The notes under the pieces: model-generated
Databases searched by the model: none
Told to the model about the DNA's origin: nothing
The model's input: only the letters and a program-made list of their open reading frames with translations
Source: JBHIEE01 sp046760445
GTDB taxonomy: Bacteria; Acidobacteriota; Aminicenantia; JdFR-78
DNA length: 16,822 bases
Reading direction: 5' to 3'
NCBI GenBank assembly: GCA_046760445.1
Contig: JBHIEE010000063.1
Span: 1-16,822, forward strand
Made by a program: the position numbers and the translations under genes
Shown here: positions 1 through 7,802 of the stretch, piece by piece
Layout of the letters: each line of letters starts with the position of its first letter
Position numbering within the stretch: the first letter of the stretch is position 1

Positions 1-56
1 TAGAACATTTGAATTTTGAATTTGTTTAGAATTTAGATATTAGAATTTAGGATTTA
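1..56. repeat. AT-rich degenerate heptamer tract
   Basis: The first 56 bases are largely made of seven-base units related to GAATTTA: GAATTTT at 11, GAATTTG at 18, then after a four-base phase slip GAATTTA at 29, GATATTA at 36, GAATTTA at 43 and GGATTTA at 50. No reading frame is supported here. It may be the right-hand end of a longer tract extending beyond the window. AT-rich sequence makes chance similarity easier, so the call rests on the regular seven-base step. Function unknown. Confidence 0.4.
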
Positions 57-88
57 ACATACGTGGAGGTGAAGCCAAAAAATATAGC

Positions 89-119
89 TTGAAAACCTTC
101 ATCACAATTTGGTTTTCAA
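89..119 (+). promoter_or_regulatory. Leader inverted repeat upstream of the first gene
   Basis: TTGAAAACC at 89-97 and its perfect reverse complement GGTTTTCAA at 111-119 flank a 13-base loop. The hairpin ends about 25 bases before the GGAGGT ribosome-binding site at 144-149. It is not followed by a T run, so it does not look like an intrinsic terminator. It could be a transcript hairpin or a protein-binding site controlling the downstream gene; the sequence does not decide between these. Confidence 0.3.
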
Positions 120-153
120 AGTCGAAAGCATTCTATGTTATTTGGAGGTAAAA

Positions 154-1023
154 ATGGAAGGGAGAAAAGAATTATTAAAACTGGGAATAACGGTTTTTTT
201 AGTTGTTTTGACTTTTTCTTATTTGGCTGGCGAATCTTATCTTCGCCAAAGGAATGAGGATAAAATTGCTCGATTAAGGACAGAGATTCACTTGATTAAT
301 CTAATTAATGGGTTGGATCTTACTCCCGAACAAATGAAAATAATTCGAGACAACGCTGAAGAGAAAATTAGGGTCCAGGAATCACTTAAGGAAGAAATTC
401 AATCTAAAGAAAGGGAAATTACAATTATTCTTGAAGAGATAAGGAGTTATTTGAAAGATAACAGAGAAATTCCTCAGCCTCTAAAACAAGAGTTTCATCG
501 ACTTCAAACAGAGATAAAAAGACTAATATTTAACAGCAATGAAAAAATTAAAGATTTGGCTTTAGCAGTTGAACAAAGTTTAAAGAATCATCAGAAATAT
601 CAATTGAAAAACTTTGTTCCCTGTATAATCCCTCCTCAGGGGGAGTTGAGAATTGGTCAAGCAAGTGATTTAAAAGGCCCAATTCGCCAGTTGGAAAGAC
701 TCAGAGAAATACCCGATCGCATTTACCAAAGAAGAAAAGAAATGATTGTCCAAAGAATGATAGAAAGAATGAAATTTCATTTTCCTCCTTTGAAAGAAAT
801 AGATGAAGGCGAAATTAAAGCTCATCTTCTTTCAGTCGTAGAGGAGATAAGGTCTCTTCCTGAAACTGATTTCCAGCTTCAAAAAGAGGCACTGGCAGAG
901 AAATTAATTTCACCTTTTAAACCCAATCATAAAGACGAAAATATAACCAAGAAAATAAAAATGTTCCTTCTTTCGCCAGAAATTATCCCTCTTCTGGAAG
1001 AACGAATGGGCTCTCTTCAATAA
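154..1023 (+). CDS. Membrane-anchored coiled-coil protein, function unknown
   Basis: This 289-residue protein has a short basic start, one hydrophobic segment at about residues 9-27 and then a long charged, helix-rich region. It therefore looks like an inner-membrane-anchored protein with a periplasmic domain. A LTPEQ motif lies at residues 56-60, followed by amphipathic heptad-like helix. This resembles the LTxxQ helices of the Spy/CpxP stress proteins, but only weakly, and the rest does not match that family. A proline-rich break with a lone cysteine (VPCIIPPQGELRIGQ, about 155-169) separates two helical halves. The start at 154 is chosen because GGAGGT sits at 144-149. The frame is open further upstream to a TTG at 109, but that lacks a ribosome-binding site. 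I do not recognise the protein. The next gene has its own promoter, so this one appears to be transcribed separately. Confidence 0.7.
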   Translation: MEGRKELLKLGITVFLVVLTFSYLAGESYLRQRNEDKIARLRTEIHLINLINGLDLTPEQMKIIRDNAEEKIRVQESLKEEIQSKEREITIILEEIRSYLKDNREIPQPLKQEFHRLQTEIKRLIFNSNEKIKDLALAVEQSLKNHQKYQLKNFVPCIIPPQGELRIGQASDLKGPIRQLERLREIPDRIYQRRKEMIVQRMIERMKFHFPPLKEIDEGEIKAHLLSVVEEIRSLPETDFQLQKEALAEKLISPFKPNHKDENITKKIKMFLLSPEIIPLLEERMGSLQ

Positions 1024-1124
1024 TCTTTGTATCTTCTTATAGTTAGGTTCATTTAATGGGATTTTCTATTCTTTTTATTCTTTTCTTAGAAGATTCTCGT
1101 TTGCTTTGAAAACAACAATACTTG

Positions 1125-1154
1125 TTGACAAAATTTACTCTTCCCAATTATAAA
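1125..1154 (+). promoter_or_regulatory. Sigma-70-type promoter for the DUF5916 gene
   Basis: A perfect -35 hexamer TTGACA at 1125-1130 is followed after 18 bases by TATAAA at 1149-1154, which matches five of six -10 positions. Transcription would begin near 1161 and leave a leader of about 110 bases before the ATG at 1274. The gap from 1024 to 1124 shows no other structure. This is the best-matching promoter in the window. Confidence 0.6.
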
Positions 1155-1273
1155 ATAATTTAAAAATTTAACAAGCTATCAAGAAAAGAGATGAATTTAT
1201 TCCATTTTCAGGTATTATTTTAAATTGGCAATTCTCTTGGGAAAGGCTTAAATATAATTAGATAAATAGAATA

Positions 1274-3172
1274 ATGAAGAAAAGAAAGCTCTCGGTAAGA
1301 AGAAAAATAATCAGTTTCTTCATTTTTTTATTATTTTTGAATTATTTAGTAAAGGTTCCCTGCTCGGGACAGCTATCAGAAAGAAGAGAATTCAAGATTA
1401 AGAGAATCTCTTCTTCTCCCCAAATCGATGGGCTACTCAATGATCCCTGTTGGCAGGGGGCATCTAGAACAGGCAATTTTGTCCAACTTGAGCCAAATAA
1501 AGGAGAGGAGGCTACTGAAAAAACTGAGGTTTTTGCTGCTTATGATGACCAATTTCTCTATATAGCTTTTTACTGTTATGATTCTTTTCCAGAAAAAATA
1601 GTAGCTAAAATTACCCAGCGTGACCAAGCTCTGGATCGGGACGATATGGTTCAAGTTTTTTTAGATACATATTGTGACCGCCGAACTGGTTATTTCTTTT
1701 TCACTAATCCGTTAGGCACGCAAGCTGATGGAAAGATATCTGATGATGGTCGAGTTTCAGACCATAGCTGGGATGAATACTGGCTTTCAGCTGCTCAAAT
1801 AGTTGAAGATGGATGGACAGCAGAGATAGCTATCCCTTTTGAAATTCTTAAGTATCGAAAAGGAAAAGATCAAATCTGGGGAGTAAATTTTGGGAGAAAT
1901 CTTCCTAGAAAACTGGAAAAAAGTTTATGGTCAGAAGTAGAATCTTGGTTTAGAGTTTCTCAATATGGTAATCTCACTGGCCTTGATCTCGAAAAAGGAG
2001 CAAAAAAATATGGTATAGTTCCCTATCTGATGGGAAGATTTGAGGAAGAGAAATTACCTGAAAAGGAATTTGGAATGGATATTCGATATAGTTTGACCTC
2101 CAATCTTTCAGCTAATATAACCATAAATCCTGATTTTGCTACAGTTGAAACAGATGAGGAACAGGTTAATCTTACCCGATTTGAGCTTCATTTGCCTGAA
2201 AAACGCCAGTTTTTCCAGGAGGGATTAGAACTTTTTCGTACCCGGATAAATTCTTTTTATACGAGACGAATTTCAGATATCAAATATGGGATCAAACTTT
2301 TTGGTAAATTAGGAGCATTCAACCTGGCTTTTCTCAATGCTCAGACTTATCCAATGGAAGATAATCCAGAAACAGAAAAAGATGAGTCAATGGAATCAGC
2401 TAATTATAGTGCGCTCAGATTAAAGAAAGATATTTTCAAATCTTCAACAATTGGATTTACCCTGGCAAACCGATTGATTAAAGGTCAAAATACTGGTTCA
2501 ATCAATTTTGATTTAACTCACTATTTTTCCAGAACTGTTCGTTTGACCGGACAATATGTCCAGAGCTGGTCTCCAGAAATAAAATCAAAAGCTTACGGGT
2601 ATTTTCTCCGATTAGCTCGAGATACCAGTACTACTCATTATCACTTAAGATTTACGGAATTAGGTGAGAACTTTGCTGATAATGTTAATGCTACAGGCTT
2701 TGTTGTAGATGATGACCGATTGGAATTGGATTCGAATGTCAGTCACCGAGTGTGGATTAAAAAGGGGATTGAGTATATTCAATGGAGATCAAACTACAAT
2801 ATTTACTGGGGACACAATAAGACTCTAAGAAGTAAAAACATATTCCAGTCTCTTAGTGCTGAGTTAAAAAATAAATTTTCCTTTGGTCTGGATTATGTCT
2901 ATGATTACAAGCTTTATGAGAAATCTTTCCAGAATAATCTTTATGGGATAAGAATAGGTTATAATACTCGAGAATGGGAGAACATAGAGATTTATTATCG
3001 GTGGGGACGAAATTTTGATACTTACGTTCATTTTTATCAAATAAAGGCAGCCAAAAAAATTACCGAGAAATTCTCCCTGGAATATCAGTTAACTCGATTA
3101 AATGAGGACCCAGATATTTATCAAAAAAGCACTTGGATTAATATTTTGAAGTCAAATTATTATTTTACTTAA
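1274..3172 (+). CDS. DUF5916 exported protein with CBM9-like domain and beta-barrel, 3' end frameshifted
   Basis: The readable frame gives 632 residues. Residues 1-32 are a signal peptide: a very basic start, a hydrophobic core, then a PCSGQ cleavage region. Residues about 40-225 form a carbohydrate-binding family 9-like fold, with the typical start (IDGLLNDPCW), middle (YDDQFLYIAFYCYD) and FLDTYCDRRTGYFFFTNPLG motifs. The remainder is rich in alternating beta strands and contains NPDFATVETDEEQVNLTRFE and LPEKRQFFQEG. These belong to the DUF5916 family, predicted outer-membrane barrels of unknown substrate. The frame ends abruptly at NYYFT, without the aromatic strand that normally closes such a barrel. 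The missing end lies in another frame directly downstream (3171-3365), so the full protein would be about 696 residues. No clear ribosome-binding site precedes the ATG at 1274. Family assignment is firm; function is unknown. Confidence 0.85.
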   Translation: MKKRKLSVRRKIISFFIFLLFLNYLVKVPCSGQLSERREFKIKRISSSPQIDGLLNDPCWQGASRTGNFVQLEPNKGEEATEKTEVFAAYDDQFLYIAFYCYDSFPEKIVAKITQRDQALDRDDMVQVFLDTYCDRRTGYFFFTNPLGTQADGKISDDGRVSDHSWDEYWLSAAQIVEDGWTAEIAIPFEILKYRKGKDQIWGVNFGRNLPRKLEKSLWSEVESWFRVSQYGNLTGLDLEKGAKKYGIVPYLMGRFEEEKLPEKEFGMDIRYSLTSNLSANITINPDFATVETDEEQVNLTRFELHLPEKRQFFQEGLELFRTRINSFYTRRISDIKYGIKLFGKLGAFNLAFLNAQTYPMEDNPETEKDESMESANYSALRLKKDIFKSSTIGFTLANRLIKGQNTGSINFDLTHYFSRTVRLTGQYVQSWSPEIKSKAYGYFLRLARDTSTTHYHLRFTELGENFADNVNATGFVVDDDRLELDSNVSHRVWIKKGIEYIQWRSNYNIYWGHNKTLRSKNIFQSLSAELKNKFSFGLDYVYDYKLYEKSFQNNLYGIRIGYNTREWENIEIYYRWGRNFDTYVHFYQIKAAKKITEKFSLEYQLTRLNEDPDIYQKSTWINILKSNYYFT

Positions 3173-3365
3173 AGATGTATATTTTAGATTATTTCTTCAA
3201 ACTAATAGCCTGCCTGAAAGATTGTATGTTAATGTTGTTTTTGTCTATCGGTTTCAGCCTCCTTTTGGAGCAGTTGTTGTTGCCTATCAGCAGGGAGCAG
3301 GGGAAATGGGAGAGGTGGCCACAGGAGGAAAAACATTATTTCTTAAAATATCTTATGTTTTTTAA
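3171..3365 (+). pseudogene. Out-of-frame C-terminal 64 residues of the DUF5916 protein
   Basis: Reading from 3171 in the frame one base ahead of the main gene gives KDVYFRLFLQTNSLPERLY, then a barrel-like stretch with VYRFQPPFGAVVVAYQQG, ending in TLFLKISYVF and a stop at 3363-3365. This is the final-strand pattern expected for the family, with a terminal phenylalanine. Removing one T from the CTT at 3168-3170 would join it as NYYFT-KDVYF with no other change. The upstream frame closes at 3170-3172 and this frame is closed by TGA at 3147-3149, so the break must lie between them. It is either a real recent mutation or a sequencing or assembly error. The ATG reading frame at 3175-3447 that overlaps it is a shadow. 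Confidence 0.8.
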
Positions 3366-3409
3366 TTTCAAGGAATTTATGAAAATAATTGCATACTTAA
3401 ATTTTCTTA

Positions 3410-3418
3410 TGTTAAAAT
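3410..3418 (+). promoter_or_regulatory. Extended -10 promoter for the antiporter gene
   Basis: TGTTAAAAT at 3410-3418 fits the extended -10 pattern TGnTATAAT except for one base. A poor -35 (TTGCAT, 3389-3394) stands 18 bases upstream of the hexamer. Transcription would start near 3425, about 40 bases before the antiporter ATG. It lies just after the displaced end of the DUF5916 gene, so the antiporter can be expressed independently. Confidence 0.35.
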
Positions 3419-3464
3419 CGGAAAGACAAAAATTGATTCAGAAATGAAAAAAAATTGAATTTCG

Positions 3465-4883
3465 ATGTTTGAAGAAAAATTTAAAAAGAAGAAGTTAGAG
3501 TTCTATGGTGGTTTTGGTTCTTCTGTCCTGCCTTTCTTATTTTTTATTGCTGGAGCTGTTTATCTTGGCATTAAGAAAAGTCCTGATATCTATGGATTCT
3601 GGCCTATAACCTTGGGAGCGCTAATCCTGGGGATGTTTTTAGCCAAGAATAAAACCCATTACACTGATGTTATTGTGGAAGGCATGTCTCAGAAAATTGT
3701 GATGATTATGGTCTGTGCCTGGTTGTTTGCATCTGTGATCGGAGTACTGATGTATGAAACCGGTTTTGTGGAAGCTCTAGTCTGGGTTTGTTTTAAAGCT
3801 GGATTGACTGGTCGACTTTTTGCTGGGACAGCTTTTATTATTGCAGTTATTGTTGGGACAGCCACAGGAACCAGCATAGGAACAATTGTCACCTGTACCC
3901 CTATCCTTTATCCAGCAGGTTATTTATTGGGTGCCCACCCAGCCGTGCTTTTGGGAGCAATAATTGGTGGTGGAGCTTTTGGTGATAATCTCTCTCCTAT
4001 TTCTGATACAACCATTGCATCGGCGTTGAGTCAGAGAGCAGATATTGGTGGAGTGGTCAAAAGTCGGTTGAAATATGCTTTTCCTGCCGGAATTTTGGCT
4101 TTGATTTTATATATTACCTTCGGTCAGGGAAGTTTAATTCAAGGAGGAATTGAAACCATCCAGGAAAAGGCTCATCCCGCAGGACTACCGATGATAGTTG
4201 TGCCCATTGTAATTATTATCCTTTGTTTGAGTCAGCGACATTTACTGGAGGCTCTTTTCTGGGGAATTGTGGTTGGCTGTTTGGTTGGGTTAAGTTTTAA
4301 ATTAATTTCTTTTAAAGATCTTTTTTCTTTGGATGTTAAAAATCGAGCTGCGCAGGGGATTATCTTGGAAGGACTAAAAGGTGGAGTAGGAATTTCTATA
4401 TTTACCATTATGCTTTTAGGACTGGTCTATTCTATTCAAAAAGCAGGATTAATTGGTAAATTAATATCTTGGTCAAGGAAATTGATTTCTACTGCTAAAC
4501 AGACTGATGCTGCAATTATGCTCACTACTCTGGTGACTAATTTGATTATTGCCCATAATACAGTGACTATTGTTTCAGTAGGCGAATTCGCTCGGCAGGC
4601 AGGAAATAGATACAAAATACATCCCTATCGTCGAGCTAATGTAATGGATGTGGCAGCTAATACTCTTCAGCATATTGTGCCCTATATGACTACAGTGATT
4701 GTTGCTTCAGCTTACAGTGAGTTTGGTTTGAAATATGGAGCACCCAAATTATCGCCTTTTGCCGTAGGAATCCATAATTTCCATAGCTGGATGCTACTAT
4801 TAGTTCTTATTCTGGCAATCATTACTGGCTTTGGTCAAAGCTTTCTCAAGGATGGAGAGCTTTTGTCTTCTGAATCGAAATAG
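3465..4883 (+). CDS. nhaC: NhaC-family Na+/H+ antiporter
   Basis: This 472-residue polytopic membrane protein has roughly eleven to twelve hydrophobic segments and a lysine-rich cytoplasmic N-terminus. The family signature GGGAFGDNLSPISDTTIAS is at residues 168-186. The second half repeats the fold, with an unwound polar region at LIIAHNTVTIVSVGEFARQ (about 360-378) and DVAANTLQHIVPYMTT (395-410). Length and motifs are normal for NhaC. The family exchanges cytoplasmic Na+ for external H+. Some relatives exchange malate for lactate with Na+ and H+ (MleN), so the exact substrate is not certain. No clear ribosome-binding site is visible before the ATG at 3465, and no in-frame alternative start has one. 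The gene converges on the minus-strand transglutaminase gene, with 59 bases between them. Confidence 0.88.
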   Translation: MFEEKFKKKKLEFYGGFGSSVLPFLFFIAGAVYLGIKKSPDIYGFWPITLGALILGMFLAKNKTHYTDVIVEGMSQKIVMIMVCAWLFASVIGVLMYETGFVEALVWVCFKAGLTGRLFAGTAFIIAVIVGTATGTSIGTIVTCTPILYPAGYLLGAHPAVLLGAIIGGGAFGDNLSPISDTTIASALSQRADIGGVVKSRLKYAFPAGILALILYITFGQGSLIQGGIETIQEKAHPAGLPMIVVPIVIIILCLSQRHLLEALFWGIVVGCLVGLSFKLISFKDLFSLDVKNRAAQGIILEGLKGGVGISIFTIMLLGLVYSIQKAGLIGKLISWSRKLISTAKQTDAAIMLTTLVTNLIIAHNTVTIVSVGEFARQAGNRYKIHPYRRANVMDVAANTLQHIVPYMTTVIVASAYSEFGLKYGAPKLSPFAVGIHNFHSWMLLLVLILAIITGFGQSFLKDGELLSSESK

Positions 4884-4886
4884 TTT

Positions 4887-4917
4887 TTCCTAAATTGTAA
4901 TAACTTCTGCTTAGGAA
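4887..4917. other. Inverted repeat between convergent genes
   Basis: TTCCTAA at 4887-4893 and TTAGGAA at 4911-4917 form a seven-base-pair stem with a 17-base loop, directly after the antiporter stop. A second, purely AT stem (CTTTAAA 4928-4934 with TTTAAAG 4947-4953) overlaps the 3' end of the opposing gene. The position suits transcript ending for both genes, but neither stem is followed by a proper T run, so terminator function is only possible. Confidence 0.25.
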
Positions 4918-4942
4918 GTTCAATATCCTTTAAATAAGATTT

Positions 4943-6577
4943 TTATTTTAAAGAAAGGTTCAGCTTTTTCTTCTCTAAGGGAGACCATATTCCATAACTT
5001 TCTTCATGAATTCGACATTTTCCTTGAGAAGTCCACTTCAAACCATAGTTATAGCCAAACCATAAATATTGGTCTCCTCCACCATTCTCAGTGGTAATAA
5101 TATAACGGGCAGAAACATTTCCTATTCCTAAGGCTTTATGCCCAGGAAGTTTAGTATCTCCTTTATTAGCATCAAAAGGAATCCAACCGTAAGGAGGTAG
5201 ATAAACCTCGGTCCAGCGGTGAAAAACATCATCATAGCTGGCATCATCGCCCCGTCGACTGATTGCCCCGACATAGCGAATGGGAACTCCCAAAGCTCTG
5301 CAAAGAGCAATCATTGAATAGGAATATTCAGAACAGGAGGCAGTTCCTCGTTTTAAAACAGTTGGTGCTGGATTCCAGCCCCCTAAGGGTTTTAAATTAT
5401 AACTGAGATGTTCTCCCAAGTAATCGTAAACCCGTCGGGCAATCCAGTAAGGATTTTTTTCGTTTCCTGCTATTTTCTTAGCTAAGTTCTTAATGAATGG
5501 GTCATTAATTCTATATTTATCTCCATCTCGAGTATATTTTTTTCTGATTTCAGTGGGGATATCTTTCAGTGAACCTACTCTATCCGGATAAATGACATAT
5601 TCCACGGCATAAATCTTCGCTTTAACTCTCCAGCCAGGTTTGACGATACTTGGTCCTTTAAGATTCTTGTATTGAAAATGAGCAATTTTTTGACCCCACT
5701 GATCAGTGATTATTTCCACAGGTTTTGAATTAAATTTCACCGGTTCCAAGAGAATCTGGTTATCCCGACTATGAGGGATAGGAAGATAGATATCCAAGGA
5801 AGTTACCACTCCTGGACCATAATTTCTGAATTCTTTGGTAAACTTCAATTCAGCAGACCATTCATCCCACTTGGTTAATATATCTTGAGAGAATATTTTT
5901 ATCTGATATATCTCTTTATTTTCATAATCCACATTCCACAGGGTGTTCCCGTCCCAGGCTAACCCATAAGCAAAGCGACCAGGAGAGCGAAGAGAAGAAA
6001 GAACCAGTCCATCTGAGGGGTTGACTAAATAAATACGGTCATCAATTCGATCTGTCACCCATAAATACTTAGCGTCAAAGGTCAATCCAGCAGGTTCTCT
6101 GGCTGGTGAAGGGAAATTAGCAACCATCATTCCATCAATAGGGGAGACTTTTAATAAAATGTCGTCCCGATAATCAACTATCCAGACATATTCTCCATCC
6201 CAAGCCAAATCTCTTGGGTTTTTACTATTTGATTCCAGTATACTGAGTGCTTCTCCAGTTTCGGGATTGATGCGATACATATATTTTTCTCCACGATCAA
6301 TATGCCATAAGAACTTGCCATCCCAGGCTAATCCTTCTGGTTGATAGCCAGGTGCATCAAAGCTCTTTATCACTTTCCCAGTTGCTGGAGAAATTTGATA
6401 AATCTTATCAGTATAAGCATCAGCCAGCCATAAATTTTGGCCGTCAAAGGTTAATCCAGTTGGGCAGGGTCCTGGGGTCTTTATTACTTTTAATATATCC
6501 CCTACTTTCCCAAAAGATATAGAAGATAGAGAGAAAAAAATAAAAATAGCCATAAGTAAAAGAGACAATTTTTTCAT
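4943..6577 (-). CDS. Exported beta-propeller repeat plus transglutaminase-like protein
   Basis: The protein has 544 residues. Residues 1-23 are a Sec signal peptide ending SISFG. Residues 41-217 carry five repeats starting GL(T/A)(F/W)D and containing (L/V)W..D, placed at 41, 82, 123, 164 and 205, so the period is exactly 41 residues. This is the pattern of NHL/SMP-30-like propeller blades. Residues about 235-345 form a beta-rich linker, and residues 375-500 are a transglutaminase-like cysteine-protease fold. The catalytic triad is present: Cys415 in GTASCSEYS, His453 in VFHRWTEVYLP, Asp469 in WIPFDANKGD. Bacterial members act as peptidases or amidases more often than as crosslinkers; the substrate here is unknown. 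AGGAGG lies at the right distance upstream (CCTCC on the plus strand at 6583-6587). It follows the prolyl isomerase gene by 42 bases and may also use its own TATAAT. Confidence 0.85.
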   Translation of the reverse strand: MKKLSLLLMAIFIFFSLSSISFGKVGDILKVIKTPGPCPTGLTFDGQNLWLADAYTDKIYQISPATGKVIKSFDAPGYQPEGLAWDGKFLWHIDRGEKYMYRINPETGEALSILESNSKNPRDLAWDGEYVWIVDYRDDILLKVSPIDGMMVANFPSPAREPAGLTFDAKYLWVTDRIDDRIYLVNPSDGLVLSSLRSPGRFAYGLAWDGNTLWNVDYENKEIYQIKIFSQDILTKWDEWSAELKFTKEFRNYGPGVVTSLDIYLPIPHSRDNQILLEPVKFNSKPVEIITDQWGQKIAHFQYKNLKGPSIVKPGWRVKAKIYAVEYVIYPDRVGSLKDIPTEIRKKYTRDGDKYRINDPFIKNLAKKIAGNEKNPYWIARRVYDYLGEHLSYNLKPLGGWNPAPTVLKRGTASCSEYSYSMIALCRALGVPIRYVGAISRRGDDASYDDVFHRWTEVYLPPYGWIPFDANKGDTKLPGHKALGIGNVSARYIITTENGGGDQYLWFGYNYGLKWTSQGKCRIHEESYGIWSPLEKKKLNLSLK

Positions 6578-6600
6578 TTTTTCCTCCTTTTTGAAAAAAT

Positions 6601-6606
6601 ATTATA
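6601..6606 (-). promoter_or_regulatory. Candidate -10 box for the transglutaminase gene
   Basis: A perfect TATAAT reads on the minus strand at 6606-6601, in the short gap after the prolyl isomerase stop. The expected start lies about 17 bases before the ATG, just ahead of the ribosome-binding site. The same box-to-ATG distance of 24 bases recurs in front of the outer-membrane protein gene at 11742. No good -35 is visible, so this may only supplement read-through from upstream. Confidence 0.35.
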
Positions 6607-6619
6607 TTGGAATTTAATT

Positions 6620-7054
6620 TTAAGAAATTGGATTTACTTCTCTAATAATGACGACAAAACGAAGAGTTTCTCCTGCTAAAGGATGATTAAAGTCTATGGT
6701 CACTAAATCATCCTTCACTCTTCTTATTATGAAAGGGACGATTTGGCCGTCATCTCTTTGGAGACGAAAGGTCATTCCTTCTTTTAATTCTACATCTTCC
6801 GGGAAATTGTTTTTAGGAATTTCTAATATTGCTTCATGATTAATATTTCCAAATCCTTCTTCTGGAGTAAGCACTATTTCTTTTTCTTCCTTGGGTTCCA
6901 TTCCTTCGATTTTCCTCTCCAACGCTTCTAATAGTTCTCCTTGGCCAAATTTGAATTCAATAGGTTCTTTTCCCTCTGTAGAAGCGACCATTTCTCCAGA
7001 TTTAAGGAAAAGAGAATAATCCATTTTCACGGTTGTATTTGGGCCTATCTTCAT
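6620..7054 (-). CDS. slyD: SlyD-like FKBP-type peptidyl-prolyl cis-trans isomerase
   Basis: The 144-residue protein starts TVKMDYSLFLKSGE and has the FKBP core motif FGQGELLEALERKIEGM at 36-52. It then has EEGFGN (65-70), the inserted chaperone flap of SlyD at about 70-120, and the hallmark DFNHPLAGETLRF at 121-133. This family speeds prolyl bond isomerisation and holds unfolded proteins. It has no signal peptide, so it is cytoplasmic. The histidine- and cysteine-rich metal-binding tail of E. coli SlyD is absent and the protein ends soon after the core; many SlyD-like proteins lack that tail. A GGAGG stands 11 bases before the ATG (plus-strand CCTCC 7066-7070). It leads into the transglutaminase gene 42 bases downstream, so the two may share a transcript. 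Confidence 0.9.
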   Translation of the reverse strand: MKIGPNTTVKMDYSLFLKSGEMVASTEGKEPIEFKFGQGELLEALERKIEGMEPKEEKEIVLTPEEGFGNINHEAILEIPKNNFPEDVELKEGMTFRLQRDDGQIVPFIIRRVKDDLVTIDFNHPLAGETLRFVVIIREVNPIS

Positions 7055-7433
7055 TTCGTTTTTAACCTCCTTTGATTAATCACTTACCTGTCATATTTTT
7101 AACCAATAGTTTCTTTGCTAATAGTAGGTTTTTCTTACTAAAAGCGAATAGGAATTTTTTTGGCTAAAAATAAAAATATCCTTGATATTATGCATATCAA
7201 GGAAGGTTTTTAATTCTAAAAAAATTTTTACACCTTCAATATTCCAAATTAAATGATTTACCAATCAATGTCAAGCAAATCATTCAGATTGATGTTACTA
7301 TTTTGAAATATTAAATTTTTTGATAGTCTCTTGAAAGAATTTTTCTAATTGATATAGATTTTTAGTTTCGATTCCTAACTTCACTTTTTGCACTCAGAGA
7401 AAATAAATTTTTCTTTATTATTAATTAGAGGAT
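7055..7433. other. Intergenic region, no gene seen
   Basis: These 379 very AT-rich bases hold no convincing reading frame or RNA gene. They contain the ribosome-binding site of the prolyl isomerase gene at the left edge, the terminator-like hairpin at 7166-7202, and a second inverted repeat, AATGATTT (7252-7259) with AAATCATT (7277-7284). The promoter of the prolyl isomerase gene should lie at about 7075-7165, but I could not pick out a good match. Confidence 0.5.
7166..7202 (-). terminator. Rho-independent-like terminator, minus strand
   Basis: CCTTGATAT and ATATCAAGG (7180-7188 and 7194-7202) form a perfect nine-base-pair stem with a five-base loop. Read on the minus strand, the stem is followed by a T-rich run (7179 down to 7166). 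It would end transcripts coming from the YccF gene and insulate the prolyl isomerase gene. The stem is AT-rich, so it is weaker than a textbook terminator, and it lies about 230 bases beyond the YccF stop. Confidence 0.5.
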
Positions 7434-7802
7434 TTATTTGATTTCTTTTCCAAAAGGAGTCAAGGCAAGGGAGGCTAATTTTATATGTTGCTTAGCAAAA
7501 GGTATTCCAATAATTGTAATTGCACATAAGATAGCAAAAATAATATGTGTTAAAGCAATCCAGATTCCTCCAATAAGAATCCAGATTATATTCATCACAA
7601 TATTTAAGACTCCTGTATAAGATTTCTTAGGCACTACTTCTCTGCCAAAAGGTACAAGCGCGAGAATGGATAATTTAAAACACTGGATTCCAAAGGGAAT
7701 TCCAATTATGGTAAGGCATAAAATCAAACCGCCTATAAGATATTCAAAAAAGATGAATATCCCACCTAAGAGAATCCAAAGAATGTTTCCTAAAATGCTC
7801 AT
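7434..7802 (-). CDS. yccF: YccF domain inner-membrane protein
   Basis: This 122-residue membrane protein has an internal duplication. Each half has a hydrophobic stretch followed by the family motif (L/I)TIIGIPF..Q..KL..LAL.PFG(R/K)E. The two copies are LTIIGIPFGIQCFKLSILAL with VPFGREV and ITIIGIPFAKQHIKLASLAL with TPFGKEI. Four hydrophobic segments are expected. YccF-domain proteins are widespread small inner-membrane proteins without an established biochemical role. AAAGGAG lies a few bases ahead of the ATG (ACTCC at 7808-7812 on the plus strand). It follows the metallo-hydrolase gene by 98 bases on the same strand; no strong terminator lies between them, so co-transcription is possible. 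Confidence 0.9.
   Translation of the reverse strand: MSILGNILWILLGGIFIFFEYLIGGLILCLTIIGIPFGIQCFKLSILALVPFGREVVPKKSYTGVLNIVMNIIWILIGGIWIALTHIIFAILCAITIIGIPFAKQHIKLASLALTPFGKEIK

Noticed and set aside
44..151. Open frame ending at TAA 149-151, in front of the first gene
   Set aside because: It has no start codon, runs through the leader hairpin and ribosome-binding site, and its residues show no protein-like pattern.
109..153. TTG start adding 15 residues to the first gene
   Set aside because: No ribosome-binding site before it, and the added residues overlap the leader hairpin; ATG 154 has GGAGGT at 144-149.
3160..3180. Programmed ribosomal frameshift in the DUF5916 gene
   Set aside because: The site (ACTTAAAG) is not a usual slippery heptamer and I see no stimulating hairpin or internal Shine-Dalgarno; a one-base insertion is simpler.
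3175..3447. Apparent 90-residue plus-strand ORF
   Set aside because: It is a shadow of the displaced DUF5916 C-terminus, which lies in a different frame and ends at 3365.
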